Assembly (NCBI GenBank): GCA_024403855.1
Contig: JAKSRC010000001.1
Location: forward strand, 62,001 to 126,000
Reading direction: 5' to 3'
Length of the DNA: 64,000 nt
Source: Saccharofermentans sp.
GTDB lineage: Bacteria; Bacillota; Clostridia; Saccharofermentanales; Saccharofermentanaceae
A program made the position numbers and the translations under genes. Below are positions 26,375 through 35,831 of the stretch, one piece after another; position 1 is the stretch's first letter; each line of letters starts with the position of its first letter. The notes beneath the pieces were generated by a model. That model made no database searches. It was not told the origin of the DNA and saw only the letters and a list, made by a program, of their open reading frames with translations.

Positions 26375-27657
26375 CCGACTAATTCACCAAGATCAATTCT
26401 GGAGACATTTCCCCTGTCATCGAACTCAAAAGCCAGTATAAATTCTCCATCAAAGTTCTTAAAAGAACTCTTATATCCACATTCATCAAACATTGGATAT
26501 ATGAGCAGGAGCTCAGATACATTCATTCCGACATATACATCAGTACCGAGAGTATATTCATTTGAATTGCGAATAGTTACTGAATAAAGTCTTCCGGATG
26601 TCCACTTTTCATCATCAACTGCAAGCCTTATTGTAAGGCCTCTAAATGCAATGGTAGCAACGCCCTGACTGTAAATAGAAACAACCGGGTCGCCCATAAG
26701 TCTTTGAAGTTCGCTACGGCTATATGTAGAACCCATACGAAGCTTACTCTCGCCATTTCTGTAAAGACGAAGTTCACTTAAGATGGAAGGCATATCGTCC
26801 TTGATACAAAAAGCACCATTCTTATATAGATAGAGATCTACTGTTTTCGAGAAAATGGTGTCATTATATTCCGACAAAACCTGAGGAATCTCATATGAAA
26901 TGTGAGTTGGAGAAAAAAGCTTCAATTCATAATTATTTGTACTTGTCATGACTTTCATCTTGTAGTAATCAGCTATATATGCAGCTTTTTCGCTGACAAC
27001 AGCATTAAGATAAATGTCAGAGTTGTAAGAAGACTTAATTACTGATTCAAGACCAACAATATTATTCTCGTCAATCATCTCAAAGTAGTGATTGATATAA
27101 GAATAAGCAAACATAGAATCGGTAATGTAATCACTCGAAAGAATATAAGAATTATTCTTATGTTCAATTGCAAATCTTACGGGAGGTGCCTTGGGATCTC
27201 TGTCTTTTGTATAGCACAATTCGACTACATCCAGATCTCCATATACTTCAATCAGTTCAAAATTCTCATTATCTGAGGAATCAATCTGAGCGAAATACTC
27301 AGCCTTCTCTGTATCATTAAGGATTCTGAATGCCTTAATCGTACCATGAGCCTGTGATGATCTGCGAAGCACTGAGCAATACTCAGCGAAAACTGAGTAA
27401 GTCAAACCGTCAAGTTGGCTTTCAGGAATACTCTCGTAGGCTTCTGTAACATTCTTTTCGCTCATTATGGCTATTGAAACCAGTCTTGCAAGTTCAGCTT
27501 CAGTAATTTCCTTTGAAGAAGCTTTCAAGCCTCTGGACAACTTGCATCCGGTAAGAGAAAGACCGAGCGTAGATATAATACAAGCACAAAGAGCAACCAA
27601 AACGAGGCGCTTAATTGCCCCTCTAATAGTCGTGATACTCTTATCTTGCTTTGCCAA
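26371..27657 (-). CDS. Lipoprotein of unknown function
   Basis: 428 residues from a TTG at 27657 with GAGGG 8 nt upstream; longer versions would run into the upstream methyltransferase gene. After a positively charged start there is a hydrophobic segment ending in the lipobox LTGC (Cys about residue 38), so the protein should be lipidated on the outer face of the membrane. The rest is mixed alpha/beta with no family I recognise. The C-terminal 120 residues repeat a pattern (GxTYSRSELQRLMGDP; GMNVSELLLIYP) reminiscent of small outer-surface folding modules. Four bases separate it from the rlmB-like gene. Confidence 0.7.
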   Translation of the reverse strand: MAKQDKSITTIRGAIKRLVLVALCACIISTLGLSLTGCKLSRGLKASSKEITEAELARLVSIAIMSEKNVTEAYESIPESQLDGLTYSVFAEYCSVLRRSSQAHGTIKAFRILNDTEKAEYFAQIDSSDNENFELIEVYGDLDVVELCYTKDRDPKAPPVRFAIEHKNNSYILSSDYITDSMFAYSYINHYFEMIDENNIVGLESVIKSSYNSDIYLNAVVSEKAAYIADYYKMKVMTSTNNYELKLFSPTHISYEIPQVLSEYNDTIFSKTVDLYLYKNGAFCIKDDMPSILSELRLYRNGESKLRMGSTYSRSELQRLMGDPVVSIYSQGVATIAFRGLTIRLAVDDEKWTSGRLYSVTIRNSNEYTLGTDVYVGMNVSELLLIYPMFDECGYKSSFKNFDGEFILAFEFDDRGNVSRIDLGELVG

Positions 27658-27661
27658 TTCT

Positions 27662-28534
27662 TTAACCCTCTTTATGTCTCTTTGCCTGCGCTTCGAAAAG
27701 CACCACTCCGGCTGCAACTGCAGCATTCAAACTGTTAACATGTCCGCTCATAGGAATAGAAACAGTGAAATCGCAACACTTTCTTACACCATCTCTCATT
27801 CCATCACCTTCACTTCCGATTACTACAACAAGATTGCCGGAATAATCAGCATCGTGATACTCGTAATCAGCATTCATATCTGTACCACATACCCAGAAGC
27901 CGTCTTTCTCCTTGAGTCTTGTAAGAGTCTGGGCAAGATTTGTAACTCTTGCTACAGGAACATACTCGATAGCTCCTGCAGAAGCCTTAGCGACCATAGA
28001 ATCCAAAGATACAGATCTTCTCTCAGGAATAATAACACCGTCAACGCCGCAGCAATCGGAAATTCTTAAGATAGAACCCAAATTATAGGCATCTTTAATC
28101 TCATCCAAAGCTACTAACAAAGCCGGTCTTCCCTCAGAATGTGCCTTCTCAATTATCTCATCAAGATCTGCATATTTGTGAGGCGCTACAGAGGCAATTA
28201 CGCCCTGGTGATTGTGAGTATTACTCATCTTATCCAGAATCTGTCTTGTGGCTCTTGTTACAATGATTCCACGCTTATTCGCTTCATCTAAAATTCGGAT
28301 GAGGCCATGATCCAGAGTTTTGTCACCCTCAGGCTTCAAAATCCAAATCTTATTAAAGTCTCTGCCTGAAGCAAGTGCCTCAGTAACAGCATTTCTGCCT
28401 TCAATCTTATCTGTTGAACCCTGTTCAACGAAAGCATCATCTTCACGCTCACGCTTAAAATCGGGCTTCTTATTTGAAGGTCTTCTAGGATTTCTATCCT
28501 GATTAAAATGTCTCTTACCTTTTTCCAAAATCAA
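27662..28534 (-). CDS. rlmB: TrmH/SpoU family rRNA 2'-O-methyltransferase (RlmB-like)
   Basis: 290 residues. A basic N-terminal extension (first 40) is followed by the substrate-binding domain (EGRNAVTEAL) and the SpoU knot with ALDEIKDAYNLGSILR, VIGSEGDG and IPMSGHVNSLNAAVA. RlmB methylates a 23S rRNA G in E. coli; the Firmicutes homologue (YacO) modifies a comparable site. The gene order cysS-mrnC-rlmB is conserved in Firmicutes. Start is a TTG at 28534 overlapping the mrnC stop; a second TTG at 28528 is also possible. Confidence 0.93.
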   Translation of the reverse strand: MILEKGKRHFNQDRNPRRPSNKKPDFKREREDDAFVEQGSTDKIEGRNAVTEALASGRDFNKIWILKPEGDKTLDHGLIRILDEANKRGIIVTRATRQILDKMSNTHNHQGVIASVAPHKYADLDEIIEKAHSEGRPALLVALDEIKDAYNLGSILRISDCCGVDGVIIPERRSVSLDSMVAKASAGAIEYVPVARVTNLAQTLTRLKEKDGFWVCGTDMNADYEYHDADYSGNLVVVIGSEGDGMRDGVRKCCDFTVSIPMSGHVNSLNAAVAAGVVLFEAQAKRHKEG

Positions 28535-28965
28535 ACTTCCTCTTCTTTTGCCGGTGCCTTTGTTATAACACCATCACATATATCAAAACTCTTATAAATC
28601 AAGTATTCCATTCTTGGTTCTTCATTGTTCAGGAAAAGATATCCCAGTAAAGCTTCAAACCCCGTTGCATACATATAGTCAGCGTGATTAGCATTTTTTG
28701 ATGTGGCATGAGGATTTGAATTCTTGCCGCGTCTGAAATAATCAGCTTCCTTCTCCGTAAGTTCGTCTACAAGAATCCTGATACTGTTTGCCTGAGCCTC
28801 AGCAGAAACATAACGAACTGTATTGTTATGCATCTTGTTATTGCTTCCAGCACCATGACTTGCAGACTTACAGCGAGCATACAGTTCGTAAATCGAGTCG
28901 CCAATATATGCAAGGACCAACGGCGATACTTCGCGAAGATCAGTAGCGATAAACGGTTTTATCAT
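28531..28965 (-). CDS. mrnC: Mini-ribonuclease III
   Basis: 144 residues, a single RNase III catalytic domain without a double-strand RNA-binding domain. The signature is LAYIGDSIYELYAR near residue 18-31, with the acidic EALLGYLFL motif near the end. Mini-III matures 23S rRNA ends in Firmicutes. Its ATG overlaps the cysS stop (TAATG) and it overlaps rlmB, so the three genes are translationally coupled. Confidence 0.95.
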   Translation of the reverse strand: MIKPFIATDLREVSPLVLAYIGDSIYELYARCKSASHGAGSNNKMHNNTVRYVSAEAQANSIRILVDELTEKEADYFRRGKNSNPHATSKNANHADYMYATGFEALLGYLFLNNEEPRMEYLIYKSFDICDGVITKAPAKEEEV

Positions 28966-30374
28966 TAATTAGCCTTCTCAATCTTAAAACCACCGGGTAC
29001 ATCCTTTACAACATAGCCCTTAGCCTGGATTTCATTTCGAATCTGATCTGCCAAAGCATAATCCTTAGCTTTCTTAGCTTCTGCTCTCTTATTAGCAAGT
29101 TCTGTAATCTCTTCAGGAATTGCATCCTCAAGATCCAAAAGAATACCAAGAACTCCGGCAAGCTCAACAATCTTATCTCTTGCCTGCTTGAGTATATCAG
29201 CAGAAACCTTACCTTCCTGTGCGCTTGTATTTGTCTGACGTACAAGATTAAAGATATCTGTAATAGCATCAGCACTGTTAAGATCATCGTCCATATGAGC
29301 AACGAAGCTGTCACCTGCTGCTTTAATTGCTTCTTCTAATGCCTTATCAGCTTCAGCATCATTCTTAAAACTGCCCGAAGATAATACGAAATCGCAGTTT
29401 CTTACACAGTTAGAGATTCTGCCAAGGCTGGTCTGAGCAGCTGCGAGAAGCTCATCAGAGAAATTGATAGGGCTTCTGTAATGACCAAGAAGAATGAAGA
29501 ATCTGACAACGTTATAAGGATACTTCTTTACGATATCTCTGATTGTAAAGAAGTTACCTAATGACTTACTCATCTTCTCGCCATCGATATTAACGAAAGC
29601 GTTATGTACCCAGTAATTGCAGAAATTGCAGCCATTAGCAGCTTCGCTCTGAGCAATCTCATTCTCGTGGTGAGGGAAAATAAGATCCTGTCCACCGCCA
29701 TGAATATCAATTGTATCGCCCAAATACTGCTTAATCATTGCAGAGCACTCAATGTGCCAACCAGGTCTGCCTTCACCCCAAGGAGATCCCCAAGAAGGTT
29801 CTCCGTCCTTCTTGAACTTCCAAAGAGCGAAGTCGCCGGGATTCTTCTTACCCTGGTAGGAAGCGCCTCTTTCGCCGCCACCTGCTGCGAGCTCATCAAG
29901 TTTATAGTGGGAAAGCTTACCGTAATCAGCTTTCTTGGAAACATCGTAATAAACGCCGTCACCTTCAATTATGTAGGTATAGCCCTTCTCATCCATTGCT
30001 TTGATAAGTGCGATGATTGACTTCATTGAATGAGTAGCTCTGGGCTGATAAGACTGACGCTTGATATTAAGTCCATCAGCATCAACGTAATATTCCTTGA
30101 TAAAACGATCAGCAAGTTCATCAACAGTAATGCCTTCTTCATTGGCACGCTTGATCATCTTATCATCGATATCAGTAAAATTCTGAACGAATGTAACGTC
30201 ATATCCTCTGTACTCAAGATATCTTGCAAGAGTATCGAAAGTTACAAAAGGTCTTGCATTGCCCAAATGGAAATAGTTATAAACCGTAGGGCCGCAAGCA
30301 TACATCTTGACCTTGCCTTCTTCAATAGGCTTGAAGTCTTCCTTATATCTTGTGAGTGTGTTGTAAATCTTCAT
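28965..30374 (-). CDS. cysS: Cysteinyl-tRNA synthetase
   Basis: 469 residues, normal length. Class I signatures: HLGN (HIGH equivalent) following [11 protein letters not shown], and EKMSKSLGN. The zinc ligands lie in the CGPTVYN block and in [10 protein letters not shown] and HHENEIAQ. It charges tRNA-Cys. SD GAGGAG lies 8 nt before the ATG. The 95-bp leader downstream of the 6S-like RNA shows a hairpin AGAAGT/ACTTCT (30442-30458) but not the T-box consensus. Confidence 0.97.
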   Translation of the reverse strand: MKIYNTLTRYKEDFKPIEEGKVKMYACGPTVYNYFHLGNARPFVTFDTLARYLEYRGYDVTFVQNFTDIDDKMIKRANEEGITVDELADRFIKEYYVDADGLNIKRQSYQPRATHSMKSIIALIKAMDEKGYTYIIEGDGVYYDVSKKADYGKLSHYKLDELAAGGGERGASYQGKKNPGDFALWKFKKDGEPSWGSPWGEGRPGWHIECSAMIKQYLGDTIDIHGGGQDLIFPHHENEIAQSEAANGCNFCNYWVHNAFVNIDGEKMSKSLGNFFTIRDIVKKYPYNVVRFFILLGHYRSPINFSDELLAAAQTSLGRISNCVRNCDFVLSSGSFKNDAEADKALEEAIKAAGDSFVAHMDDDLNSADAITDIFNLVRQTNTSAQEGKVSADILKQARDKIVELAGVLGILLDLEDAIPEEITELANKRAEAKKAKDYALADQIRNEIQAKGYVVKDVPGGFKIEKAN

Positions 30375-30468
30375 ATATATCTCCTCTGGTTATACTTAAC
30401 GCATATTAAAAACTTGTTGTGTTATCTGATTTATATAAGTAAGAAGTCCATTACTTCTGATATCTCCT

Positions 30469-30638
30469 AAAAAACCCCCGAAACACAGCGGACTCTGATT
30501 GACACCCGGAATTCCAGGGCGGTGCTCAGGTATCAGATCTCAATAGTCCAACTTACAAGGCATTATTTCAAAAAGACAGGCCCAAGCTCCAAATTATGTC
30601 ATGTAGGTCCAATTTAGAGGCCACCATGCTCGAGTTGC
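30469..30638 (-). ncRNA. ssrS: Candidate 6S RNA, about 170 nt
   Basis: A strong promoter (30644-30672) faces a non-coding stretch that ends in GGGGG-TTTTTT at 30479-30469. The RNA ends can form a closing helix: CGAGCATGGTGG near the 5' end with CCGCTGTGTTTCG at the 3' end (12 pairs, one bulge). Inside, GGAGCTTGGG pairs with CCTGAGCACC (9 of 10). The open middle holds a small hairpin centred on GGAATTCC on its 3' side. A long rod with a central bubble and a 3'-side bubble hairpin is the 6S RNA plan. I could not confirm conserved sequence positions, so another structured RNA is possible. Confidence 0.6.
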
Positions 30639-30643
30639 CACTT

Positions 30644-30672
30644 ATTTTAATATAAAAAACGGGATATGCCAA
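30644..30672 (-). promoter_or_regulatory. Promoter of the 6S-like RNA, overlapping the purB terminator
   Basis: Minus strand TTGGCA (30667-30672), 17-bp spacer, TAAAAT (30644-30649). The -35 box lies in the 3' arm of the purB terminator hairpin and the T-run forms part of the spacer. Confidence 0.75.
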
Positions 30673-30702
30673 ACTGCTTTTCGCCGCAAGGAATATCCCG
30701 TT
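30657..30702 (-). terminator. Terminator of purB
   Basis: Minus strand AACGGGATATTCC pairs with GGCATATCCCGTT around a GCGGCGAAAAGC inner stem, followed by a T-run. Confidence 0.88.
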
Positions 30703-30729
30703 AAGATTCTTTAATGTTAAGCTTGTTTA

Positions 30730-32163
30730 TTAAACTTTAAGCTCTACTTCACTTACATCCAGATCATCCTTGTGTGCGGCAAGCAAAGGTCTGACACATT
30801 CATTAAGGAATGCGTCAACCTGCTCAGGACATCGACCGATATAAAGCTTAGGATCTGTAAGTTCGTTAAGACGATCTGCACTTACACCAAACTCAGGATC
30901 AGCTGCAATGAGTTCAAGCATATTATTGGGTTTACCCTGCTCTTTAACAACAACACCAGCCTCAACTGAGAATTCTCTGATCTTCTCGTGGAGTTCCTGA
31001 CGATCACCGCCATTTGCAACTGCATCCATAAGAATATTCTCTGTTGCCATGAAAGGAATCTCATCTCTGAGATGCTTTTCGATCATTTTCTCATAAACGA
31101 TGAGACCACCTGCAACATTTGCATAAATACCAAGAACAGCATCTACTGCAAGGAATGCCTCAGGAATTGAGATTCTCTTATTTGCTGAGTCATCAAGAGT
31201 TCTCTCAAACCACTGCTCTGCTGCTGTCATCATAGGAGATGAAGCTACAGAAATAACATATCTGGAAAGAGAAGCAATTCTCTCAGATCTCATAGGATTG
31301 CGCTTGTATGCCATAGCGGAAGAACCAATCTGGCCCTTTTCCTTAGGCTCTTCAATCTCCTTAAGATGCTGTAAGAGTCTGATATCGTTAGAGAACTTAT
31401 GAGCACTCTGAGCAACACCTGCAAGTGCATTCATAACAATAGAATCAACCTTACGTGAATATGTCTGACCACTTACATAATAAGAAGCCTCAAATCCCAT
31501 CTTGTTGCAAATCTTCTTATCAAGCTCAACGCACTTATCGTGGTCGCCATGGAAAAGTTCAAGGAATGAAGCCTGAGTTCCTGTTGTACCCTTGCATCCC
31601 AAAAGCTTAAGGCAGGAAATAGCATGCTCAACTTCTTCAAGATCCAAAACGAGGTCCTGAAGCCAAAGAGTAGCTCTCTTACCTACTGTAACAGGCTGTG
31701 CCGGCTGGAAGTGTGTAAAACCCAATGTAGGAAGAGCCTTATACTTTTCAGCAAAATCAGCAAGCTTGGAAATAACAGTTACAAGTCTCTTGCGTGTGAG
31801 GACAAGAGCTTCACGCATAATGATGATGTCTGTGTTATCACCAACGTAGCAGGAAGTAGCACCCCAGTGAATGATACCCTTAGCATTAGGGCAAAGCTCA
31901 CCATAAGCCTTAACGTGAGCCATTACATCGTGACGAACAAGTTTCTCGTATTCTGCTGCCTTCTCATAGTTGATATCATCAACATGTGCCTTAAGTTCAG
32001 CAATCTGCTCATCAGTAATAGGAAGACCTAATTCCTTCTCTGATTCTGCAAGAGCAATCCAAAGCTTTCTCCAAGTAGTAAACTTCTTATCAGGAGAAAA
32101 GATATACTGCATCTCGCGGCTAGCATAACGAGAATTTAAAGGGCTCTCATATGTTTCTTTCAT
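30730..32163 (-). CDS. purB: Adenylosuccinate lyase
   Basis: 477 residues. The fumarase/aspartase-superfamily signature [15 protein letters not shown] lies around residues 283-297, preceded by the TSCYVGDN and [14 protein letters not shown] blocks with the catalytic His. It releases fumarate in two steps of purine synthesis. Its ATG overlaps the stop of the upstream aminotransferase gene (TAATG), so aspartate-using steps are co-expressed. The length matches the longer clostridial/eukaryote-like form. Confidence 0.96.
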   Translation of the reverse strand: MKETYESPLNSRYASREMQYIFSPDKKFTTWRKLWIALAESEKELGLPITDEQIAELKAHVDDINYEKAAEYEKLVRHDVMAHVKAYGELCPNAKGIIHWGATSCYVGDNTDIIIMREALVLTRKRLVTVISKLADFAEKYKALPTLGFTHFQPAQPVTVGKRATLWLQDLVLDLEEVEHAISCLKLLGCKGTTGTQASFLELFHGDHDKCVELDKKICNKMGFEASYYVSGQTYSRKVDSIVMNALAGVAQSAHKFSNDIRLLQHLKEIEEPKEKGQIGSSAMAYKRNPMRSERIASLSRYVISVASSPMMTAAEQWFERTLDDSANKRISIPEAFLAVDAVLGIYANVAGGLIVYEKMIEKHLRDEIPFMATENILMDAVANGGDRQELHEKIREFSVEAGVVVKEQGKPNNMLELIAADPEFGVSADRLNELTDPKLYIGRCPEQVDAFLNECVRPLLAAHKDDLDVSEVELKV

Positions 32164-33452
32164 TAAGCTAATTCCTCCAACATTTTTTCAACTGCTGTGA
32201 TTTTAGCACAGATTGAAAGAATTCTGACGGCTTTCTCGATATCTTCTACTACAGGGAAAGAAGGAGCGAGTCTGATATTAGAATCTGAAGGATCTTTACC
32301 ATAAGGGAAACTTGCGCCAGCAGGAGTCAAAGCAACGCCTGCCTCCTTGCACATTGAAACAATCTTTGTAGCTGTTCCGGGATAAGCATAGAAACTTACA
32401 AAGTAACCGCCCTTAGGATCTGTCCAGTGCCAGAGGTTGTCAAAGCCAAGTTCTTCATTAAGAACGCTGTGGCAAGCTTCAAACTTAGGTCTAAGAATTG
32501 CAGCATGCTTCATCATGTGCTCAAGAACTGCTTCCTTGTTAGGAAGGAATCTGACGTGAGCAAGCTGATTTACCTTATTGGTGCAGATAGCCTGAGTATT
32601 GAGATACTTCTTAGCCCAGTTCATATTGTCCTTATTTGCAGCGAAGCATGATATTCCTGCTCCGGCAAATGTAATCTTTGAAGTTGAAGCAAACTCATAA
32701 ACTCTGTTTGCATTTCCATAAGATTCACAAAGTGAAAGCATATCAGGAAGACTACCCCAAAGGGATCTGTCTTCTGTAAGATGGTGAACAACATAAGCAT
32801 TATCCCAGAAGATTCTGAAGTCAGGAGCTTTTGTCTCCATCTTTGCAAGTCTGTTGCAAACTTCTTCAGAATAAACAACACCATCAGGATTGCTGTAGCA
32901 AGGTACACACCAAATACCCTTAACGTTCTCATCCTTAACGAGTTCTTCAACGACATCCATATCCGGACCATCTTCATTCATAGGAACAGGAATGAGTTCG
33001 AAGCCCAATGTCTCAGTAACTCTGAAATGTCTGTCATAACCAGGAGCAGGACAAAGCCACTTTCTGCCCTCAACCTGTGCCCAAGGCTTAGGTGAATCAA
33101 CTTCACCGAAAACCATAGAACGCATAATTGTATCGAACATCTGGTTAAGAGATGAAGAATTACCAGTAAAGATATTCTCTTTGTCAGTACCAAGAATATC
33201 AGCGAAGATTTCTCTGATTTCATCGATACCGGGAGCGATACCGTAGTTTCTTGTATCTTCATTCTTTGAAGTCTTGAAACCATCCTTCAATGTATCGTAA
33301 ATATCGTTAGAAAGGTCAAGCTGCAAAGGAGCCGGCTTTCCGCGGGTCATATCGAGAGTGAGATTAAGTGCCTTAAAGTCCTCATAGCGTTTTGTAAGCG
33401 CTTCACACTCTTTGATGAGCTCTTCTTTTGTCATTTCGCGGTAACCCTTCAT
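32163..33452 (-). CDS. Aspartate aminotransferase, type Ic
   Basis: 429 residues from the ATG at 33452, preceded by AGAGG; a 54-bp upstream extension lies before that site. The N-terminal [16 protein letters not shown] block, [13 protein letters not shown] and [13 protein letters not shown] are those of the class Ic aspartate aminotransferase family (Corynebacterium type). [14 protein letters not shown] carries the pyridoxal-phosphate Lys. It interconverts aspartate and oxaloacetate. Operon partner of purB, which consumes aspartate-derived adenylosuccinate. Confidence 0.9.
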   Translation of the reverse strand: MKGYREMTKEELIKECEALTKRYEDFKALNLTLDMTRGKPAPLQLDLSNDIYDTLKDGFKTSKNEDTRNYGIAPGIDEIREIFADILGTDKENIFTGNSSSLNQMFDTIMRSMVFGEVDSPKPWAQVEGRKWLCPAPGYDRHFRVTETLGFELIPVPMNEDGPDMDVVEELVKDENVKGIWCVPCYSNPDGVVYSEEVCNRLAKMETKAPDFRIFWDNAYVVHHLTEDRSLWGSLPDMLSLCESYGNANRVYEFASTSKITFAGAGISCFAANKDNMNWAKKYLNTQAICTNKVNQLAHVRFLPNKEAVLEHMMKHAAILRPKFEACHSVLNEELGFDNLWHWTDPKGGYFVSFYAYPGTATKIVSMCKEAGVALTPAGASFPYGKDPSDSNIRLAPSFPVVEDIEKAVRILSICAKITAVEKMLEELA

Positions 33453-33535
33453 GATTGCCAACCTCTCTAAAATGAATTTTCGAATTTTAAAACTTGCAAA
33501 TTCCACAATTGAGGATTCCCCTCAAAACCTCAACA

Positions 33536-33563
33536 ATTATATTCTTTTATATACTTAAAGCAA
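33536..33563 (-). promoter_or_regulatory. Promoter of the aspartate aminotransferase-purB operon
   Basis: Minus strand TTGCTT (33558-33563), 16-bp spacer, TATAAT (33536-33541). The leader then contains an inverted repeat TTGAGG/CCTCAA (about 33508-33532). Confidence 0.65.
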
Positions 33564-33635
33564 CAAAGAAAACTTGAAAATTGGCATTTCTCGAACTTAA
33601 AAATGCATTTTCGACCAAATTCGGCAATTTGCACA

Positions 33636-34004
33636 TCAAAATGGCACAAAATCCACTCGTTGTATATTACCTTGCTTGTCACAAGTAACACTCGCAATCT
33701 CGAAAATTAGGTTTTTGTAACAGAGATCATTCACGGCAACGAATATCATTGCAGTCTTCATCACCTTCTTCATCTTTCTTCCTGCAACCGACTCAACAGA
33801 ATCAGGATAGCAACCACTGTTCAGTCTAGTTCTGACTTCAAAGATATAGATGTCTCCTCCTTTTTCAGCAATTATGTCCAACTCTCCTACATTATGAACT
33901 CTGTAGTTCCTCTTCAATATGTTAAATCCTTTACCAGTAAGTATCTCAACTGCAGCTTCTTCACCTTTTGTTCCTACATACTGTTTGAATGTTTGTCTAT
34001 TCAT
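33636..34004 (-). CDS. YraN family (UPF0102) predicted nuclease-fold protein
   Basis: 122 residues from an ATG at 34004 with GAGG 5 nt before it. The family motif VGELDIIAEKGGDIYIFEVR holds the Asp and Glu of a PD-(D/E)XK-like site, and QYVGTKGEEAAVEIL is the usual N-terminus. YraN proteins have a restriction-endonuclease-like fold, but their role in the cell is not settled. It is often next to rnhB and topA, which are absent here. Divergent from the EAL gene. Confidence 0.9.
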   Translation of the reverse strand: MNRQTFKQYVGTKGEEAAVEILTGKGFNILKRNYRVHNVGELDIIAEKGGDIYIFEVRTRLNSGCYPDSVESVAGRKMKKVMKTAMIFVAVNDLCYKNLIFEIASVTCDKQGNIQRVDFVPF

Positions 34005-34098
34005 ATCCACCTCGATTGTATGAATTTTTTGATATTAAGGCTTTTCGATTGTATTTATTACGCTTTCCCCTTAAACTCTAATTGAAGCGAGGAATGCT

Positions 34099-35730
34099 AT
34101 GGTTACTGCGACACCTGACATTAAGACTTTCTTTAAAACGCTCGATGCTTGCACCGAGTGCAAGTTCAATGAAAAATTCACAAAATATGCAGATTATCTT
34201 TCGATAGCAAAGATCGAAGACACTACGATAATAAGTGGCAAACCCACTTCAAAGAATGTTGATTACGTCTCCGACAACATAGGTCAGGAATACTTTGAAG
34301 TTACCCTTGGCAGTTCTGATTCTGTAATTACCCAGGTAAGATTCACTTATAAACAATTCCCTCCTAAGATGAATGTTGAACAGGAAGAGTTCTTGCTCAT
34401 ATTTAAGGATAGCGTTGCCAAGAAAATTGCCGTTACGCGATTAAGTAGCCAATACTCATTCCTGTACAATCACGATCTAGACTTCAACATGTTTAATTCA
34501 AATTACATGTTCAACAGATTTGACGAGATGTTTGCTCTTGGAACAGCAACGAGATACTCTGTTGCTTTCGTCAACATCAAGCATGTCAATCAGTTAAACA
34601 AATATTTCGGTTCTGATATCGCCGGTTCTGCCATTAAGCTTTTCGGCGCCAAATTGAATAACTTTCCAGATTATTCAAAAGGAGAATTTGCAGTCCATTT
34701 GGGTGGCGATAACTTTGTAATAGTCATATACACTTCCCGCCTGAACGAATTTGAGAAGTTCATATCTTCAGTACCAATCTCCCTGGTTTATGGTGGAGAC
34801 AAGTTCGAGCATATTTTCAAATGTCGTGCAGGAATTACTACGATTCGCTCCAATCACAGATTCGGTACTCATGTTATGGGAGAATGCTCTCAGGCATTCA
34901 ACTATTCCAAGAATAACAACATCGATATCGTCCACTATTCTGACGATTTGAATGTTAAAAACCACAATAACACAGAAACGTTGTCCAAAGCTTTGAATGA
35001 ACACAAGTTCCTTATCTATTACCAGCCAATAGTAAATGTTAAGGATAAGCCTACTCTCTTTGCTGCAGAGGCTCTCGCAAGATGGCCTTTAGACGGAAAG
35101 ATCGTTTCGCCTCAGGAGTTCATTACTCTTGCGACAGACACCGGAATTGTAACCAAGATTGATTTTTACGTACTTGAAAATGTATGCAAGAACATAAAAT
35201 CATGGCAGGAACAGGGCCTAACGATCGTTCCTATCTCAATTAATTTTTCCGGTCGTCATCTTTTCAACTCTTCATTTGTATCCGACATTATTGCGGTAAT
35301 CGATAAGTATGGAATCGATCACAGTCTTATTGGCATTGAGTTTTCCGAACCTGACTTTACCCAGAGAATGCCTGTACTTCAAAGCGTCAGCCACGAATTG
35401 AGCAAGGCCGGTATTAATGTTTCTTTGGATAAATTCAGCACAGGTCAATCCACCCTCACTCTTCTTCATGATATAGAAACAAAGCAAGTGAAGATTGATG
35501 CTGACAGATTTGATCCGGAAGACTCCAAGGGACGTATCATCACCAACAGTATGATTAATCTCGCCAAGCTTTTAGGCTACAAAGTAGTTTGCAGCGGTGT
35601 CACCTCCCAAAAGCATATAGAAGACCTCAAATCATGTGGTTGCAACTATTTCCAGTCTTTCTATTTCGACAAACCTTTGTCTGAGCGTTTCTTCATTGAA
35701 AGGCTCAAAAATCCCGTTTACGAAGATTAA
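34099..35730 (+). CDS. Degenerate GGDEF-EAL protein, likely non-catalytic
   Basis: 543 residues, soluble, no membrane segment. An N-terminal domain of unknown type (1-115) precedes a GGDEF domain whose signature reads GGDNF (202-206). The EAL domain (295-540) keeps EAL (324-326), Asn382, Glu414 and the KID motif (465-467). But DDFG reads DKFS (444-447), AEGVE reads CSGVT (498-502) and QGY reads QSF (519-521). Those missing acidic residues are metal ligands or catalytic in active phosphodiesterases. It may sense cyclic-di-GMP or partner another protein. AGCGAGGA lies 8 nt before the ATG. Confidence 0.88.
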   Translation: MVTATPDIKTFFKTLDACTECKFNEKFTKYADYLSIAKIEDTTIISGKPTSKNVDYVSDNIGQEYFEVTLGSSDSVITQVRFTYKQFPPKMNVEQEEFLLIFKDSVAKKIAVTRLSSQYSFLYNHDLDFNMFNSNYMFNRFDEMFALGTATRYSVAFVNIKHVNQLNKYFGSDIAGSAIKLFGAKLNNFPDYSKGEFAVHLGGDNFVIVIYTSRLNEFEKFISSVPISLVYGGDKFEHIFKCRAGITTIRSNHRFGTHVMGECSQAFNYSKNNNIDIVHYSDDLNVKNHNNTETLSKALNEHKFLIYYQPIVNVKDKPTLFAAEALARWPLDGKIVSPQEFITLATDTGIVTKIDFYVLENVCKNIKSWQEQGLTIVPISINFSGRHLFNSSFVSDIIAVIDKYGIDHSLIGIEFSEPDFTQRMPVLQSVSHELSKAGINVSLDKFSTGQSTLTLLHDIETKQVKIDADRFDPEDSKGRIITNSMINLAKLLGYKVVCSGVTSQKHIEDLKSCGCNYFQSFYFDKPLSERFFIERLKNPVYED

Positions 35731-35831
35731 ATTGCTGCAAATCTTATTTACAATAAAGTTATATCAGTTCCTACTTCGATAGGGTTTTTGTGCTATATTA
35801 TTTCTAATTTTCATATATATGAGGTACTACT

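Noticed and set aside
30375..30640. T-box riboswitch upstream of cysS
   Set aside because: cysS genes often have T-boxes, but I found no AGGGTGGNACCGCG-type antiterminator. The segment instead fits a self-contained RNA with promoter and terminator before the cysS leader.
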